DNA from: Ferrovibrio sp. MS7
Lineage (GTDB): Bacteria; Pseudomonadota; Alphaproteobacteria; Ferrovibrionales; Ferrovibrionaceae
NCBI RefSeq assembly: GCF_038404985.1
Contig: NZ_JBBKBA010000001.1
Span: forward strand, 2,136,001 to 2,200,000
DNA length: 64,000 bases
Direction of reading: 5' to 3'
The position numbers and the translations under genes are program-made. The notes beneath the pieces are model-generated. The model worked only from the letters and a program-made list of their open reading frames with translations, ran no database searches and had not been told where the DNA came from. This document shows positions 8,866 through 17,008 of this stretch, one piece after another (position 1 is the first letter of the stretch; each line of letters opens with the position of its first letter).

Positions 8866-9736
8866 GCAGCAGGCGGCCGACCAGGATCACCATCAGGTCG
8901 CCGCCCATCGCCAGCATCAGCAACGTGTCCTCGATCAGGCCATGGCTCAGCGACAGCCAGGCTAATGCCAGGAAGCGCGGGCGCGGCGGAATATTCTGCT
9001 CGCGCGCCTGTTCGATGATCAGGCCGCCGCCATAGGTGAGGCCCAGCAGCACGCCGACAGTGGTGACCGGTGCCGCCTGGGCATCGAGGCCAGAGACGCG
9101 CAGCAGCGGCTCCAGCATGCGGGTGATGCGTTGGGTAATACCGCTGCGGTCGAGCAGGTCGAGCAGCAGCAGCAATAGCAGGATGATGGCGAAGATCAGC
9201 GCGAAGCTCTGCACTGTACCCCAGGTCCAGGCGAGCCAGCCGGCCTCTCCATCGCCGCCGCTGCTGGCGATGCGCGAGAGATCGGCGGGCTCGGCGAGCC
9301 AGCCGGTAGCGTTTGAGACCGCGACAATCGCCCAGCCATAGGCGAGGCCCGTGCCGATCCGCAGCAACGTCGTGAGCCAGAAGCTGGCACCAGCGCGGCG
9401 CACGATGGCCTGCTCGACGGGCAGCGAATGGGCGAACAGCATCATGGCGGCGAGGGCGGAGAGCTGCGCCACGCTTACCTGCATATGACCGGCAAGGCCG
9501 ACCAGGGCACCGACACCGCCATACATGCCGACCAGCGCGGTTGTCACCCAGACGATGCCGGCTTCCACCGGCAGGCCGACCGCGCGGGTGATCGGGTCCA
9601 GGCTCTGCGCCGCGCGCTCGATCAGGCCCAGTTCCTCGGCGACTTTGACGGCCAGCATCACCGGCAGCATCACCTTCACCAGATCGAGGAACAGCCGGCG
9701 GCTGCGCCGCAGCATGGTCAGCGTGTAATCAAGCAT
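8780..9736 (-). CDS. Gate/nucleoside-recognition domain membrane protein
   Basis: A 318-residue polytopic inner-membrane protein with about eight hydrophobic segments. It has two halves built around Gate-type (nucleoside recognition, SpmA/YjiG/FeoB-like) sequence: GMYGGVGALVGLAGH in the first and LGLTYGGGLIIEQARE with SHGLIEDTLL in the second. The substrate is unknown; related proteins are suspected transporters or membrane gates. It starts five bases after the histidine kinase stop, so the two are probably co-transcribed. Its 3' end overlaps cysG for 86 bases on the opposite strand. Confidence 0.75.
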   Translation of the reverse strand: MLDYTLTMLRRSRRLFLDLVKVMLPVMLAVKVAEELGLIERAAQSLDPITRAVGLPVEAGIVWVTTALVGMYGGVGALVGLAGHMQVSVAQLSALAAMMLFAHSLPVEQAIVRRAGASFWLTTLLRIGTGLAYGWAIVAVSNATGWLAEPADLSRIASSGGDGEAGWLAWTWGTVQSFALIFAIILLLLLLLDLLDRSGITQRITRMLEPLLRVSGLDAQAAPVTTVGVLLGLTYGGGLIIEQAREQNIPPRPRFLALAWLSLSHGLIEDTLLMLAMGGDLMVILVGRLLLTLLIVAALAKLLAVLPDRQVTRWFAPP

Positions 9737-9741
9737 GGCCG

Positions 9742-11421
9742 TCAGCGCACCGTAGCCATGGGGAAAACCAGTGTGGCGGTGGTGCCTTCGCCCTTGCGGC
9801 TTTCGATTTCGAGCCGCCCGCCATGCAGTTCGATCAGCGATTTCACCAGCGGCAGGCCAAGCCCGGTGCCGGCCTGGCCACGGCTGAGCGGGCCGCTGCG
9901 GGCACCGTCATATACCTGGCCGAAAGGTTCGAGCGCGATCTTGATATCGCCCGGCGCCATGCCGATGCCGCTATCGGCAACACTGATGCGGATCTGTCCC
10001 GGCTGCGCCTGGGCGGCAAGATGGATGCGGCCGCCGGAGGGGGTGAATTTCACCGCGTTGCTCAGCAGGTTGAGCAGCATCTGACGCAGCATGCGCTCAT
10101 CCGCCAGCAGCAGCGGCAAGGTCTGCGGCACTTCCGAACTCAAGGTAACGCCGGCCTTGGCTGCATCAGGACGGATCAGATCAAGGCAATCGGCCACGGC
10201 ATTGTCGATTTCGAGCGGCGAGGGATGCGGCTCCATCTTGCCAGCTTCGATCTTGGCGAGGTCGAGCACATCGTTGATGAGTTGCAGCAGATGCCGGCCG
10301 GATTTGTGGATATCCTCGACATAGGATTGCTGCTTCTCGTTCAGCTCGCCGAAATAGCGCGCCGCCAGCATTTCGGAAAAGCCGATGATGGCATTCAGCG
10401 GCGTGCGGAATTCGTGGCTCATATTGGCCAGGAAGGTACTCTTGGCGCGGTTCGCCACTTCCGCCATTTCCTTGGCGCGGCGCAGTTCGCGCTCGGCGCG
10501 GCGGCGCTCGTCCACTTCGCGGGTCAAGGCTTCGGTGCGCTCGCCCACGCGGCGCTCCAGGCTTTCCGCCACATCGCGCAACTGGTCCTGGGCGCGGCGC
10601 AGTTCGGTGATATCGGAATAGGTGGTGACGAAGCCGATGCCCGGTACCGGCGTGCCGATTACCTCGACGACGCGGCCATCGGGCCGCACGCGCTGCAGCC
10701 GATGCGCCTCGAAACGCTGTGCCAGTTGCATCCGCTGCGCCACAAGTTCATCGATATCGCCGGGGCCGTATTCGCCGCGCTCGGCATTGAAGCGGTATTG
10801 CGCCGCGATCGGCGTGCCGGGACGCATCAGATCTTCCGGCAGATCGAGAATGTCCATCATCCGCTTGTTGCACAGCACCAGATCCAGGTTCTGGTCGAAA
10901 AGGGAAATGCCGTGGCTCATGTTGCTGACGATGACGTCCAGCATGCGGTTCTTGCGCAGCAATTCGGCCTCGCGCAACGCCAGATCCTGGGTGCGGCGGA
11001 CGACCGTGTTTTCCAGTTCGTCGCGGGCCTGGCGCAGCGCATCCTCGGCGCGGCGGCGCTCGGTAATGTCGGTATAGGTGGTAACCCAGCCGCCGCCGGG
11101 CAGCGGCGTGCCGCGGATATCCAGCACGGTGCCGTTGGTGCGCGCGCGTTCCAGCCGGTGCGGCAGGAAACGCAACGCCAGTGCGACGCGCTCCTGAACC
11201 ATCTGTTCCACATCACCGGGGCCGTATTCGCCGCGTTCGGCATTGAAGCGATAGATCGCATCTACGGGTGTACCGGGGCGGCAGAGTTCATCCGGGAAGT
11301 CGTAGAGTTCGGCATAGCGTCGGTTGCAGGCGACCAGCCGCAGGTCGCGGTCGAAAACGCTAATCCCCTGGTTCAGGTAATCCAGGCCCTGCAACAATAG
11401 GTCGGCGTGCCCCACCGGCAT
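9742..11421 (-). CDS. Soluble histidine kinase with two tandem PAS domains
   Basis: A 559-residue sensor kinase without membrane segments. PAS domain 1 lies at about 9-120 and PAS domain 2 at about 155-275; they are close copies sharing YRFNAERGEYGPGD. A coiled linker follows, then the dimerisation/phosphoacceptor helix with His336 in ANMSHEFRTPLNAIIG, and the ATPase domain (NLLSNAVKF, VADSGIGM, GTGLGLPLVKSL). There is no receiver domain and no response regulator gene beside it, so its partner is elsewhere. The start at 11421 follows GGGAG closely. Upstream is a nested palindrome only 18 bases from the start codon; downstream is the Gate protein. The signal is unknown; such PAS modules are usually cytosolic redox or ligand sensors. 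Confidence 0.9.
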   Translation of the reverse strand: MPVGHADLLLQGLDYLNQGISVFDRDLRLVACNRRYAELYDFPDELCRPGTPVDAIYRFNAERGEYGPGDVEQMVQERVALALRFLPHRLERARTNGTVLDIRGTPLPGGGWVTTYTDITERRRAEDALRQARDELENTVVRRTQDLALREAELLRKNRMLDVIVSNMSHGISLFDQNLDLVLCNKRMMDILDLPEDLMRPGTPIAAQYRFNAERGEYGPGDIDELVAQRMQLAQRFEAHRLQRVRPDGRVVEVIGTPVPGIGFVTTYSDITELRRAQDQLRDVAESLERRVGERTEALTREVDERRRAERELRRAKEMAEVANRAKSTFLANMSHEFRTPLNAIIGFSEMLAARYFGELNEKQQSYVEDIHKSGRHLLQLINDVLDLAKIEAGKMEPHPSPLEIDNAVADCLDLIRPDAAKAGVTLSSEVPQTLPLLLADERMLRQMLLNLLSNAVKFTPSGGRIHLAAQAQPGQIRISVADSGIGMAPGDIKIALEPFGQVYDGARSGPLSRGQAGTGLGLPLVKSLIELHGGRLEIESRKGEGTTATLVFPMATVR

Positions 11422-11439
11422 GCTCCCGAGACATTTTGA

Positions 11440-11706
11440 CTAGGGTCCGAACCCGTTGGGGATGGCCCGTGACGCTGTGATTTTCTTGCCTGGCTAGGAG
11501 AAAAGCCGAAAGCGATGTGGGGCATCGGTGAGGGTTTTCGACAACGCCAGGCAAGAAAATCACAGCGCCCGCAAGGGTTGGTCTGGGAAGGTCGCCGGAT
11601 GTCGTCGCAAATCTTGCCCGTAGCCCCACTACGCGCTGCGATTTGCTCCTAACCGGCGACCTTCCCAGACCAATCCCGGACCATCCCCAACGGGTTCGGA
11701 CCCTAG
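11440..11706. repeat. Nested three-armed palindrome (T-shaped), 267 bp
   Basis: The outer arms 11440-11465 and 11681-11706 are perfectly complementary over 26 bp. Inside them lie two separate long hairpins. One has 22-bp perfect arms, 11473-11494 and 11546-11567. The other has 21-bp perfect arms, 11578-11598 and 11653-11673. Each loop of just over 50 bases carries further short stems: CGATG/CATCG in the first; GCAAATC/GATTTGC and CGTAG/CTACG in the second. The whole can fold, as DNA or RNA, into a stem with two arms, the same topology as a viral inverted terminal repeat. It fills the gap between lrgB and the histidine kinase. No clear target-site duplication and no credible ORF are visible. 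Confidence 0.9.
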
Positions 11707-11724
11707 AGTCTATGCCAGCGCCGT

Positions 11725-12462
11725 TCAGGGCGCCAGTATTCCCCACAGCAGCGGTACGAGCAAAGCGGTGAGCAGGCCGGTGAGGCCGAGCGCAATGCCG
11801 GCGAAACTGCCGGCGGCATCGCTGTGCTGGAAGGCGCGTGCGGTGCCGATGCCATGGGCGGAAAGCCCCAGCGCCAGACCGAAGGCGGCATCGTTGCCAC
11901 GTGCGATTCGGCGCAGCAGCAGCGGTCCGAGCAGGGCGCCGCACAGCCCGGTGAGGATCACCATGGCGGCGGTCAGCGATGGCAGGCCGCCCAGGCTTTC
12001 GGCGATGCCCATGGCAATCGGCGCGGTGGCCGATTTCGGCGCCAGCGCGGCGAGCAGGCCCGCATCCAGCCCGAAGGCACGGCCGATCAGGATGGCCGAG
12101 CCGGCGGCGACCACGGCACCGACCAGCAATGCCGCCGCCATCGGTGCGGCGGCGCGGCGCACCATGTCGCGATGGCGATAGAGCGGCACGGCCAAGGCCA
12201 CCGTGGTTGGCCCGAGCAGGAAATGCACGAACTGCGCGCCTTCGAAATAGCGGCTGTAAGGCGTGCCGGTGAGCAGCAGCACCGGGATCAGCAGCGCCAC
12301 GCTCAAGCCCACCGGGTTGGCCAGCGGCGCATGGTTGCAGCGTTCCGCGAACCAGCTTGCGAAGGCATAGGCGGCGAGCGTCAGGGTCAGCCACAGCAGC
12401 GGCTGCGCCGAGAGATAGACCCAGATATCGCCGACGCGGCTCATCGACCCAACACTGCTCAT
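11725..12462 (-). CDS. lrgB: LrgB/CidB-family membrane protein
   Basis: A 245-residue hydrophobic protein with the LrgB hallmarks: LLTGTPYSRYFEGAQF, LLGPTTVALAVPLY, LAPKSATAPIAMGIAE and GLSAHGIGTARAF. LrgB works with LrgA. In other bacteria the pair has been linked to control of murein hydrolase activity and to export of small metabolites such as pyruvate or glycolate. The ATG at 12462 overlaps the lrgA stop by four bases (ATGA), so the two are translationally coupled. The nested palindrome begins 18 bases after its stop. Confidence 0.9.
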   Translation of the reverse strand: MSSVGSMSRVGDIWVYLSAQPLLWLTLTLAAYAFASWFAERCNHAPLANPVGLSVALLIPVLLLTGTPYSRYFEGAQFVHFLLGPTTVALAVPLYRHRDMVRRAAAPMAAALLVGAVVAAGSAILIGRAFGLDAGLLAALAPKSATAPIAMGIAESLGGLPSLTAAMVILTGLCGALLGPLLLRRIARGNDAAFGLALGLSAHGIGTARAFQHSDAAGSFAGIALGLTGLLTALLVPLLWGILAP

Positions 12463-12803
12463 TTGCGTAGCCAGCGCTGCACCAGCACGAACGCACCGGC
12501 GGCGGCGAGTATGGCGAGCAGGGTGGAAGCCACCAGGGTCACGGCCAGCGGCAGCAGCCGGGCCTGCAACAATTCCCAATGCTGCACCACGCCGACGCCG
12601 GCCGGCACGAACAGCAGCGAAAGATGCTTGAGCAGGAAATCCGCGGCCTGACCGAGTGGCGCCCAGGTAGTGCCGCGCCTCAGCAGCAGGGCGAACAGCA
12701 GCGCCATGCCGAGCACCGGCCCCGGTATCGGCAGGCCGAGGGCGCGCACGATCAGTTCGCCGACAAGCTGGCAACCGAGCAACAGGGTAAGGGCAGGAAC
12801 CAT
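12459..12803 (-). CDS. lrgA: LrgA/CidA-family holin-like protein
   Basis: A 114-residue protein with four hydrophobic segments and the LrgA pattern: QLVGELIVRALGLPIPGPV, then GMALLFALLL and HLSLLFVPAGVGVV. It forms the small partner of the LrgAB system in the inner membrane. It is the first gene of the leftward group lrgA-lrgB-(palindrome)-kinase-Gate protein. The rpsU terminator lies just upstream, so transcription must start between about 12804 and 12820, or read through that terminator. Confidence 0.9.
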   Translation of the reverse strand: MVPALTLLLGCQLVGELIVRALGLPIPGPVLGMALLFALLLRRGTTWAPLGQAADFLLKHLSLLFVPAGVGVVQHWELLQARLLPLAVTLVASTLLAILAAAGAFVLVQRWLRK

Positions 12804-12820
12804 GCGGCAAGCTTAAACGA

Positions 12821-12847
12821 AAAAAGCCGCCCGGTTGGGCGGCTTTT
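12821..12847 (-). terminator. rpsU rho-independent terminator
   Basis: The arms 12822-12832 and 12837-12847 (GCCGCCC/GGGCGGC flanked by A and T runs) close a GGTT loop. On the minus strand the stem ends in a T run, as expected for the end of the rpsU transcript. Confidence 0.85.
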
Positions 12848-12896
12848 CCTGCAGCGCAGCTATGCGCGCAATACTGATATACTAGGAGCGGCTGCC

Positions 12897-13106
12897 TTAG
12901 GCAGCGGTGCCTTCGCGCTGGGCGCGCTTGCGGGCCAGCTTGCGGGCGCGGCGGATCGCCTCGGCCTTCTCGCGGGCGCGGCGCTCCGAGGGCTTCTCGT
13001 AATGGCCGCGCAGCTTCATCTCACGGAAAATACCTTCGCGCTGCATCTTCTTCTTCAGCGCCTTCAGAGCCTGGTCGACATTGTTGTCACGAACGAGCAC
13101 TTGCAC
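12897..13106 (-). CDS. rpsU: 30S ribosomal protein S21
   Basis: A 69-residue, highly basic protein matching S21 along its full length: [36 protein letters not shown] and an Arg/Lys-rich C-terminus. S21 joins the small ribosomal subunit late and helps with initiation. It appears to be monocistronic, with a terminator about 50 bases downstream and a candidate promoter about 100 bases upstream. Confidence 0.97.
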   Translation of the reverse strand: MQVLVRDNNVDQALKALKKKMQREGIFREMKLRGHYEKPSERRAREKAEAIRRARKLARKRAQREGTAA

Positions 13107-13204
13107 GTCTGATATTTCCTTTCAGTCGTTTTCCGCCGTCCAAGGCAGAAACTGTAGCTATCAAATTCCGTGGCCGGGGCCGGGGGCACGCCAGCGAGGT
13201 TGGG

Positions 13205-13233
13205 CTTGTACCATGCCCGATTTGCCTTGTGAA
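13205..13233 (-). promoter_or_regulatory. Candidate rpsU promoter
   Basis: On the minus strand TTCACA (13228-13233) and TACAAG (13205-13210) are separated by 17 bases, upstream of rpsU. The -10 match is only moderate. The spacing and position are what supports it. Confidence 0.35.
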
Positions 13234-13354
13234 GCGGGTTTTACCCCCGGATAGTCGCTTTTTTATGAGGTTTTTTCGCGGTTTACCGGCTAATGCCGGC
13301 TTCTGCGGCAGCCTGTCCCTCGCTCCTTGGCCGGCTTTGCCCTAGATTCCGGCC

Positions 13355-13888
13355 ATGGCCATCCTGAAAATCGCCCGCATGGGGCATCCGATTCTGGCCC
13401 AGCCGGCCGCCGAGGTTCCCGATCCTCTGGCGCCCGAGGTGCTGCAACTGGTGGACGACATGGTGGAAACCATGTTCGACGCCCCAGGACAGGGCCTGGC
13501 GGCGCCGCAGGTGCATGTCGGGCTGCGCGTGGCGGTGTTCATCACCCCGCCCGATGCCGCGGGCAAGCGCGAACTGGTGCGGCTGATCAACCCGACCTGG
13601 GAGAAGCTGGACGACGCGCAGGACATGGCCTGGGAAGGCTGCCTCTCGGTGCCGGGCCTGCGCGGTCTGGTACCGCGTTACACCCGCATCCGCTATGCCG
13701 GCATCCTGCCCGATGGCGGGCGGCTGGAGCGCGAAGTGGAGGGCTGGCACGCCCGTGTCGTGCAGCATGAATTTGACCATCTCGATGGCATACTCTATCC
13801 GCAGCGCATGCAGGATCTGCGCGATCTGGTATTCGAGAGCGAATTGCGCCACCGTCAGGCGCTGAAGCCCGAGGAGCAAGAGGAATGA
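13355..13888 (+). CDS. def: Peptide deformylase
   Basis: A 177-residue metalloenzyme that removes the formyl group from nascent N-terminal methionine. All three motifs are present: GQGLAAPQ, WEGCLSVPG (Cys metal ligand) and QHEFDHLDG (two His ligands and the catalytic Glu). Length is normal. Its stop overlaps the next start by four bases (ATGA), so it is coupled to the COQ9-family gene. Many alphaproteobacteria carry two or more def paralogues, and this one is not next to fmt, so it may be an accessory copy. Confidence 0.92.
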   Translation: MAILKIARMGHPILAQPAAEVPDPLAPEVLQLVDDMVETMFDAPGQGLAAPQVHVGLRVAVFITPPDAAGKRELVRLINPTWEKLDDAQDMAWEGCLSVPGLRGLVPRYTRIRYAGILPDGGRLEREVEGWHARVVQHEFDHLDGILYPQRMQDLRDLVFESELRHRQALKPEEQEE

Positions 13889-14517
13889 GCGAGCATCTGG
13901 AAACCGAGAAGCGAGCCCTGCTCGACGCGATGTTGCCCAATGTCGCCTTCGATGGCTGGAGCATGGCGGCGCTGAAGGCCGGTGCGGAGTCGATCGGCAT
14001 GGATGCCGGCCTGGTCAGCCGGGCTTTTCCCGGCGGCGCGCTGGAAGCCCTGGATTTCTGGGTGCGCGAAACCGACCGCGCCATGATCGAAGCCTACGAG
14101 GCGCGCGAGGGCGGCGCGCTGAAGATCCGCGAGCGCGTGGCGCTGGCGGTGATGCTGCGTTTCGAACTGGTGGCGCCGCATCGCGAGGCGGTGCGCCGCG
14201 CCATGACGCTGGCGATGCAGCCGCATCTGGCGCCGCGTTTTCTCGCGCAGCTTTACCGCACCGTGGATGCGATCTGGTATGCCGCCGGCGACAGGTCGAC
14301 GGATTTCAACTTCTACACCAAGCGTGCCCTGCTGGCGGGCGTGTATTCCTCGACGCTGCTGGTATGGCTCGACGACAAGAGCGAGGATTTCAGCGTCACC
14401 CGTGCCTTTCTGCTGCGCCGCATCGACAACGTGATGCAGATCCAGAAGGCTCGCGGCAAGCTCGAAACCCTGGCCGAGCGCCTGCCGAATCCATTGCGTC
14501 TGTTCAAGCGGGCGTAA
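13885..14517 (+). CDS. COQ9 family protein (ubiquinone biosynthesis accessory)
   Basis: A 210-residue, all-helical protein with a TetR-like N-terminal fold (LLDAMLPNVAFDGWSMAALK) and the COQ9 C-terminal lipid-binding region (DAIWYAAGDRSTDFNFYTKR, LLAGVYSSTLLVWLDD). Mitochondrial COQ9 binds lipid and presents it to the hydroxylase COQ7. The bacterial role is inferred from homology. It starts inside the def stop codon. A strong terminator follows 14 bases after its stop. Confidence 0.88.
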   Translation: MSEHLETEKRALLDAMLPNVAFDGWSMAALKAGAESIGMDAGLVSRAFPGGALEALDFWVRETDRAMIEAYEAREGGALKIRERVALAVMLRFELVAPHREAVRRAMTLAMQPHLAPRFLAQLYRTVDAIWYAAGDRSTDFNFYTKRALLAGVYSSTLLVWLDDKSEDFSVTRAFLLRRIDNVMQIQKARGKLETLAERLPNPLRLFKRA

Positions 14518-14530
14518 TCTGGCGAGCATA

Positions 14531-14560
14531 AAAAAAGCCCCGCCGGAGCGGGGCTTTTTC
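14531..14560. terminator. Bidirectional terminator
   Basis: The 12-bp arms 14532-14543 and 14548-14559 (core GCCCCGC/GCGGGGC with A run before and T run after) close a CGGA loop. It lies between the ends of the COQ9-family gene (+) and the gene at 14576 (-), and works on either strand. Confidence 0.9.
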
Positions 14561-14575
14561 ATTCCTGCGGAATGC

Positions 14576-15046
14576 TTATACCGAAAGGCTCAGCCGCTGG
14601 CCGGCCTGGTTCGGGTTGCTCGACGTGTTCACCGCGCCATTGGCGCTGAAGCTGAACGGCACGCCATTCTGATTCTGATCTTCCTGGGCGCGGCCACCGG
14701 CCGGCTGCTGGCGATCATTTGCGGCGCCCTGTGCCGCCTGGTTACCCTGGGGCGAACGGATGTCGAGGCGGAAGGCCTGATCGAAGCCGCCGTTATCCTG
14801 CTGCTGCTGCACCCGGTTGTCGCGGGTATCGCCGCCGCGTTCCTGCTGTCGGGTCTGGTCGACAATGGTCGGACGCTGCGCCGCTTCAGTGGCGGCATTC
14901 ACCGAACCCTGATTGACGGCAGAGCCGGTCTGCGCGCCAACCGTGCGGTTGTCGCTGCCCGAGGATTGCTCAGCGGCAGGCTGGGAACGCTGCAGCAGCG
15001 ATTGCTGCAGCGTGGTGGTCGAAGACGAAGTATCAATGGTTGCCAT
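14576..15046 (-). CDS. Unknown low-complexity Gln/Asn/Ser-rich protein
   Basis: A 156-residue protein I do not recognise. It starts MATIDTSSSTTTLQQSLLQR and continues rich in Gln, Asn, Ser, Thr, Ala and Arg, with few hydrophobic residues until a short end (FSFSANGAVNTSS and GQRLSLSV). It has no signal peptide, membrane segment or cysteine, so it is probably cytoplasmic and largely disordered. A terminator directly after its stop on this strand and third-position GC typical of the neighbours support a real gene. It could be a surface or flagellar accessory protein, but nothing in the context shows this. Confidence 0.6.
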   Translation of the reverse strand: MATIDTSSSTTTLQQSLLQRSQPAAEQSSGSDNRTVGAQTGSAVNQGSVNAATEAAQRPTIVDQTRQQERGGDTRDNRVQQQQDNGGFDQAFRLDIRSPQGNQAAQGAANDRQQPAGGRAQEDQNQNGVPFSFSANGAVNTSSNPNQAGQRLSLSV

Positions 15047-15204
15047 GATGGGCCCTGATGGCGCGCTGCCTCCATGCCTTCTGGCGGGAGGGCGCTGCCG
15101 GCAACCATTCTGGGTCGCCTAACGTGTAATTTCGCCAGAATTATAGCGCGTTGAACGGGAAGAGTCCAAGCCAAGCCGAACTGGCTGCTAAAGCCTTGAT
15201 TCGC

Positions 15205-16299
15205 TTATTGCTCTGAGGCCGGCGGCCGCTGGCCGAGGGGGTAGAGGCGGTTGACATGGCCCATCTTGCGGCCGGGTCGGGCTTCGGCCTTGCCGTAGAG
15301 ATGCAGCTTGGCCATCGGCTCTTTCAGCAGGTCCGGCCAGGCATGTACTTCGTCGCCGATCAGGTTCTGCATCACCGCATCGCAAAGCCGCGCCGGATTG
15401 CCCAGCGGCAGCCCGGCTACGGCGCGCACATGCTGCTCGAATTGCGACGTGACGGCGGCATCCATGGTCCAATGGCCGGAATTATGCACGCGCGGCGCCA
15501 TCTCGTTGACCACGACGCGGCCCTGCACCACGAACATCTCAACCGCCAGCACGCCGACATAATTGAGGCCGACGGCCAGACGGCGCGCCATGGCTTCAGC
15601 CTCGGCGGCGAGTGCCGCATCGATGCCGGCCGGCGCATAGCTGCGCCACAGGATGTGATGGCGGTGAATATTCTCCACCGGGCCGAAGCTTGCGACGGCG
15701 CCATCCAGGCCGCGCGCCAGCACCATCGAGATTTCCTTCTCGAACGGCACGAAGCCTTCGGCGATCAGCATATCCGAGCGCAGGTCGTTATAGGCGGCTG
15801 CGGCCTGTTCGCGCGTATCAATGCGGCGCTGGCCTTTGCCGTCATAGCCCATGCGGCGGGTTTTCAGGATCAGCGGCAGGCCCAGCGCGTCAATCGCGGC
15901 ATTCAGGTCGGCAAGGCTGCTGACGGCATGAAAGGGCGCGGTGGGCGCGCCATGCTTGTTGGAGAAATCCTTCTCGAACAGGCGGTCCTGGGTGATGCGC
16001 AGGGCGGCAACGCCGGGGCGCACCGGCACCAGATCGGCCAGCATCGCCACCGGCTCCACCGGGATATTCTCGAATTCATAGGTCACGACATCGACGGCGC
16101 CGGCGAAGCGTTCCAGCGCGGTGCTGTCGGTATAATCGGCGCGGGTGACTTGCGCCGCCACCTGGGCCGCCGGCAGATCGGCTTCCGGGGCAAGGATATG
16201 GCAGCGGTAGCCCAGCGGTGCGGCGGCGAGCGCGATCATGCGGCCAAGCTGGCCACCGCCCAGGATGCCGATGGTGCTGCCGGGCGGTAGCGCCGTCAC
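15205..16299 (-). CDS. purK: N5-carboxyaminoimidazole ribonucleotide synthase
   Basis: A 364-residue ATP-grasp enzyme of purine synthesis. It carboxylates AIR to N5-CAIR using ATP and bicarbonate. Visible features are the start IGILGGGQLGRMIALAAAPL, VVTYEFENIP, LPLILKTRRMGYDGKGQ and the VVNEMAPRVHNSGHWT segment near the end. It starts two bases after the purE stop, so the genes form an operon and act in sequence. Confidence 0.96.
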   Translation of the reverse strand: MTALPPGSTIGILGGGQLGRMIALAAAPLGYRCHILAPEADLPAAQVAAQVTRADYTDSTALERFAGAVDVVTYEFENIPVEPVAMLADLVPVRPGVAALRITQDRLFEKDFSNKHGAPTAPFHAVSSLADLNAAIDALGLPLILKTRRMGYDGKGQRRIDTREQAAAAYNDLRSDMLIAEGFVPFEKEISMVLARGLDGAVASFGPVENIHRHHILWRSYAPAGIDAALAAEAEAMARRLAVGLNYVGVLAVEMFVVQGRVVVNEMAPRVHNSGHWTMDAAVTSQFEQHVRAVAGLPLGNPARLCDAVMQNLIGDEVHAWPDLLKEPMAKLHLYGKAEARPGRKMGHVNRLYPLGQRPPASEQ

Positions 16300-16301
16300 G
16301 C

Positions 16302-16850
16302 TCAGGCCTCGTCGCGCGGTTGCAGCTTCACCGCCTTGGTCTGCTTGGCCCGCCAGGCCTTGAGGCGGACGGCGAGCGCCTCGTCCTGCAGGCTGAGGAT
16401 CGCCGCCGCCATCAGGCCGGCATTGATCGAGCCGGCGCGGCCGATGGCCAGGCAGCCGACCGGAATGCCGGCCGGCATCTGCTGGATCGAGAGCAGGCTG
16501 TCCAGACCCTTCAGCGTCTTGCTTTCCACCGGCACGCCCAGCACCGGCAGATGCGTCATCGCCGCGGCCATGCCGGGCAGATGCGCGGCGCCGCCGGCGC
16601 CGGCGATGATCACCTGCAGGCCGCGTTCCGCCGCCGAGGCGGCATAGGCATAGAGGCGGTCCGGCGTGCGATGCGCGGAAACGATGCGGTGTTCGGCGGG
16701 AACCTTCAGCTCGCGCAGGATATCGGCGGCATGCACCATGGTGGCCCAGTCAGACTGGCTGCCCATGATGATGCCGACCAGCGGCGCGCGGGTTGCGGCG
16801 GTTGTGCTGGTGCGGGTCTTGGTTACAGAAGTCTTACGCGGGCTCGCCAT
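16302..16850 (-). CDS. purE: N5-CAIR mutase
   Basis: A 182-residue class I PurE that converts N5-CAIR to CAIR. It contains [13 protein letters not shown], the active-site histidine segment [10 protein letters not shown], and [14 protein letters not shown]. The first 20 or so residues are a Ser/Thr/Arg-rich extension before the conserved core. The next in-frame Met lies inside the conserved core, so the ATG at 16850 is kept; AAGGAA is upstream. A good promoter precedes it. Confidence 0.95.
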   Translation of the reverse strand: MASPRKTSVTKTRTSTTAATRAPLVGIIMGSQSDWATMVHAADILRELKVPAEHRIVSAHRTPDRLYAYAASAAERGLQVIIAGAGGAAHLPGMAAAMTHLPVLGVPVESKTLKGLDSLLSIQQMPAGIPVGCLAIGRAGSINAGLMAAAILSLQDEALAVRLKAWRAKQTKAVKLQPRDEA

Positions 16851-16886
16851 GCCGGTTCCTTCCGGGCGGGTGCTGGAAAGCGGGGG

Positions 16887-16914
16887 ATTATAGGGATGGG
16901 GGAACGCCTGTAAA
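16887..16914 (-). promoter_or_regulatory. purEK promoter
   Basis: On the minus strand, TTTACA (16909-16914) and a perfect TATAAT (16887-16892) are separated by 16 bases. This gives a short leader of about 30 bases before purE. It is the best sigma-70-type match seen in the window. Confidence 0.65.
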
Positions 16915-17008
16915 GCTCGGCATCGCTAGGCTTTATTAACAAACTCGGATGCTATAGTGCGGATTGTTCTAAACTAGGCCAGGACCTTCTGCGCATGGTG
17001 GCGCGCGC

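Noticed and set aside
11440-11706. Palindrome as a simple rho-independent terminator of lrgB
   Set aside because: It is far too long, has two inner arms and lacks a terminal T run.
11360-12496. Alternative open frame through lrgB and the palindrome
   Set aside because: It is out of frame with the clear LrgB protein and has no recognisable sequence.
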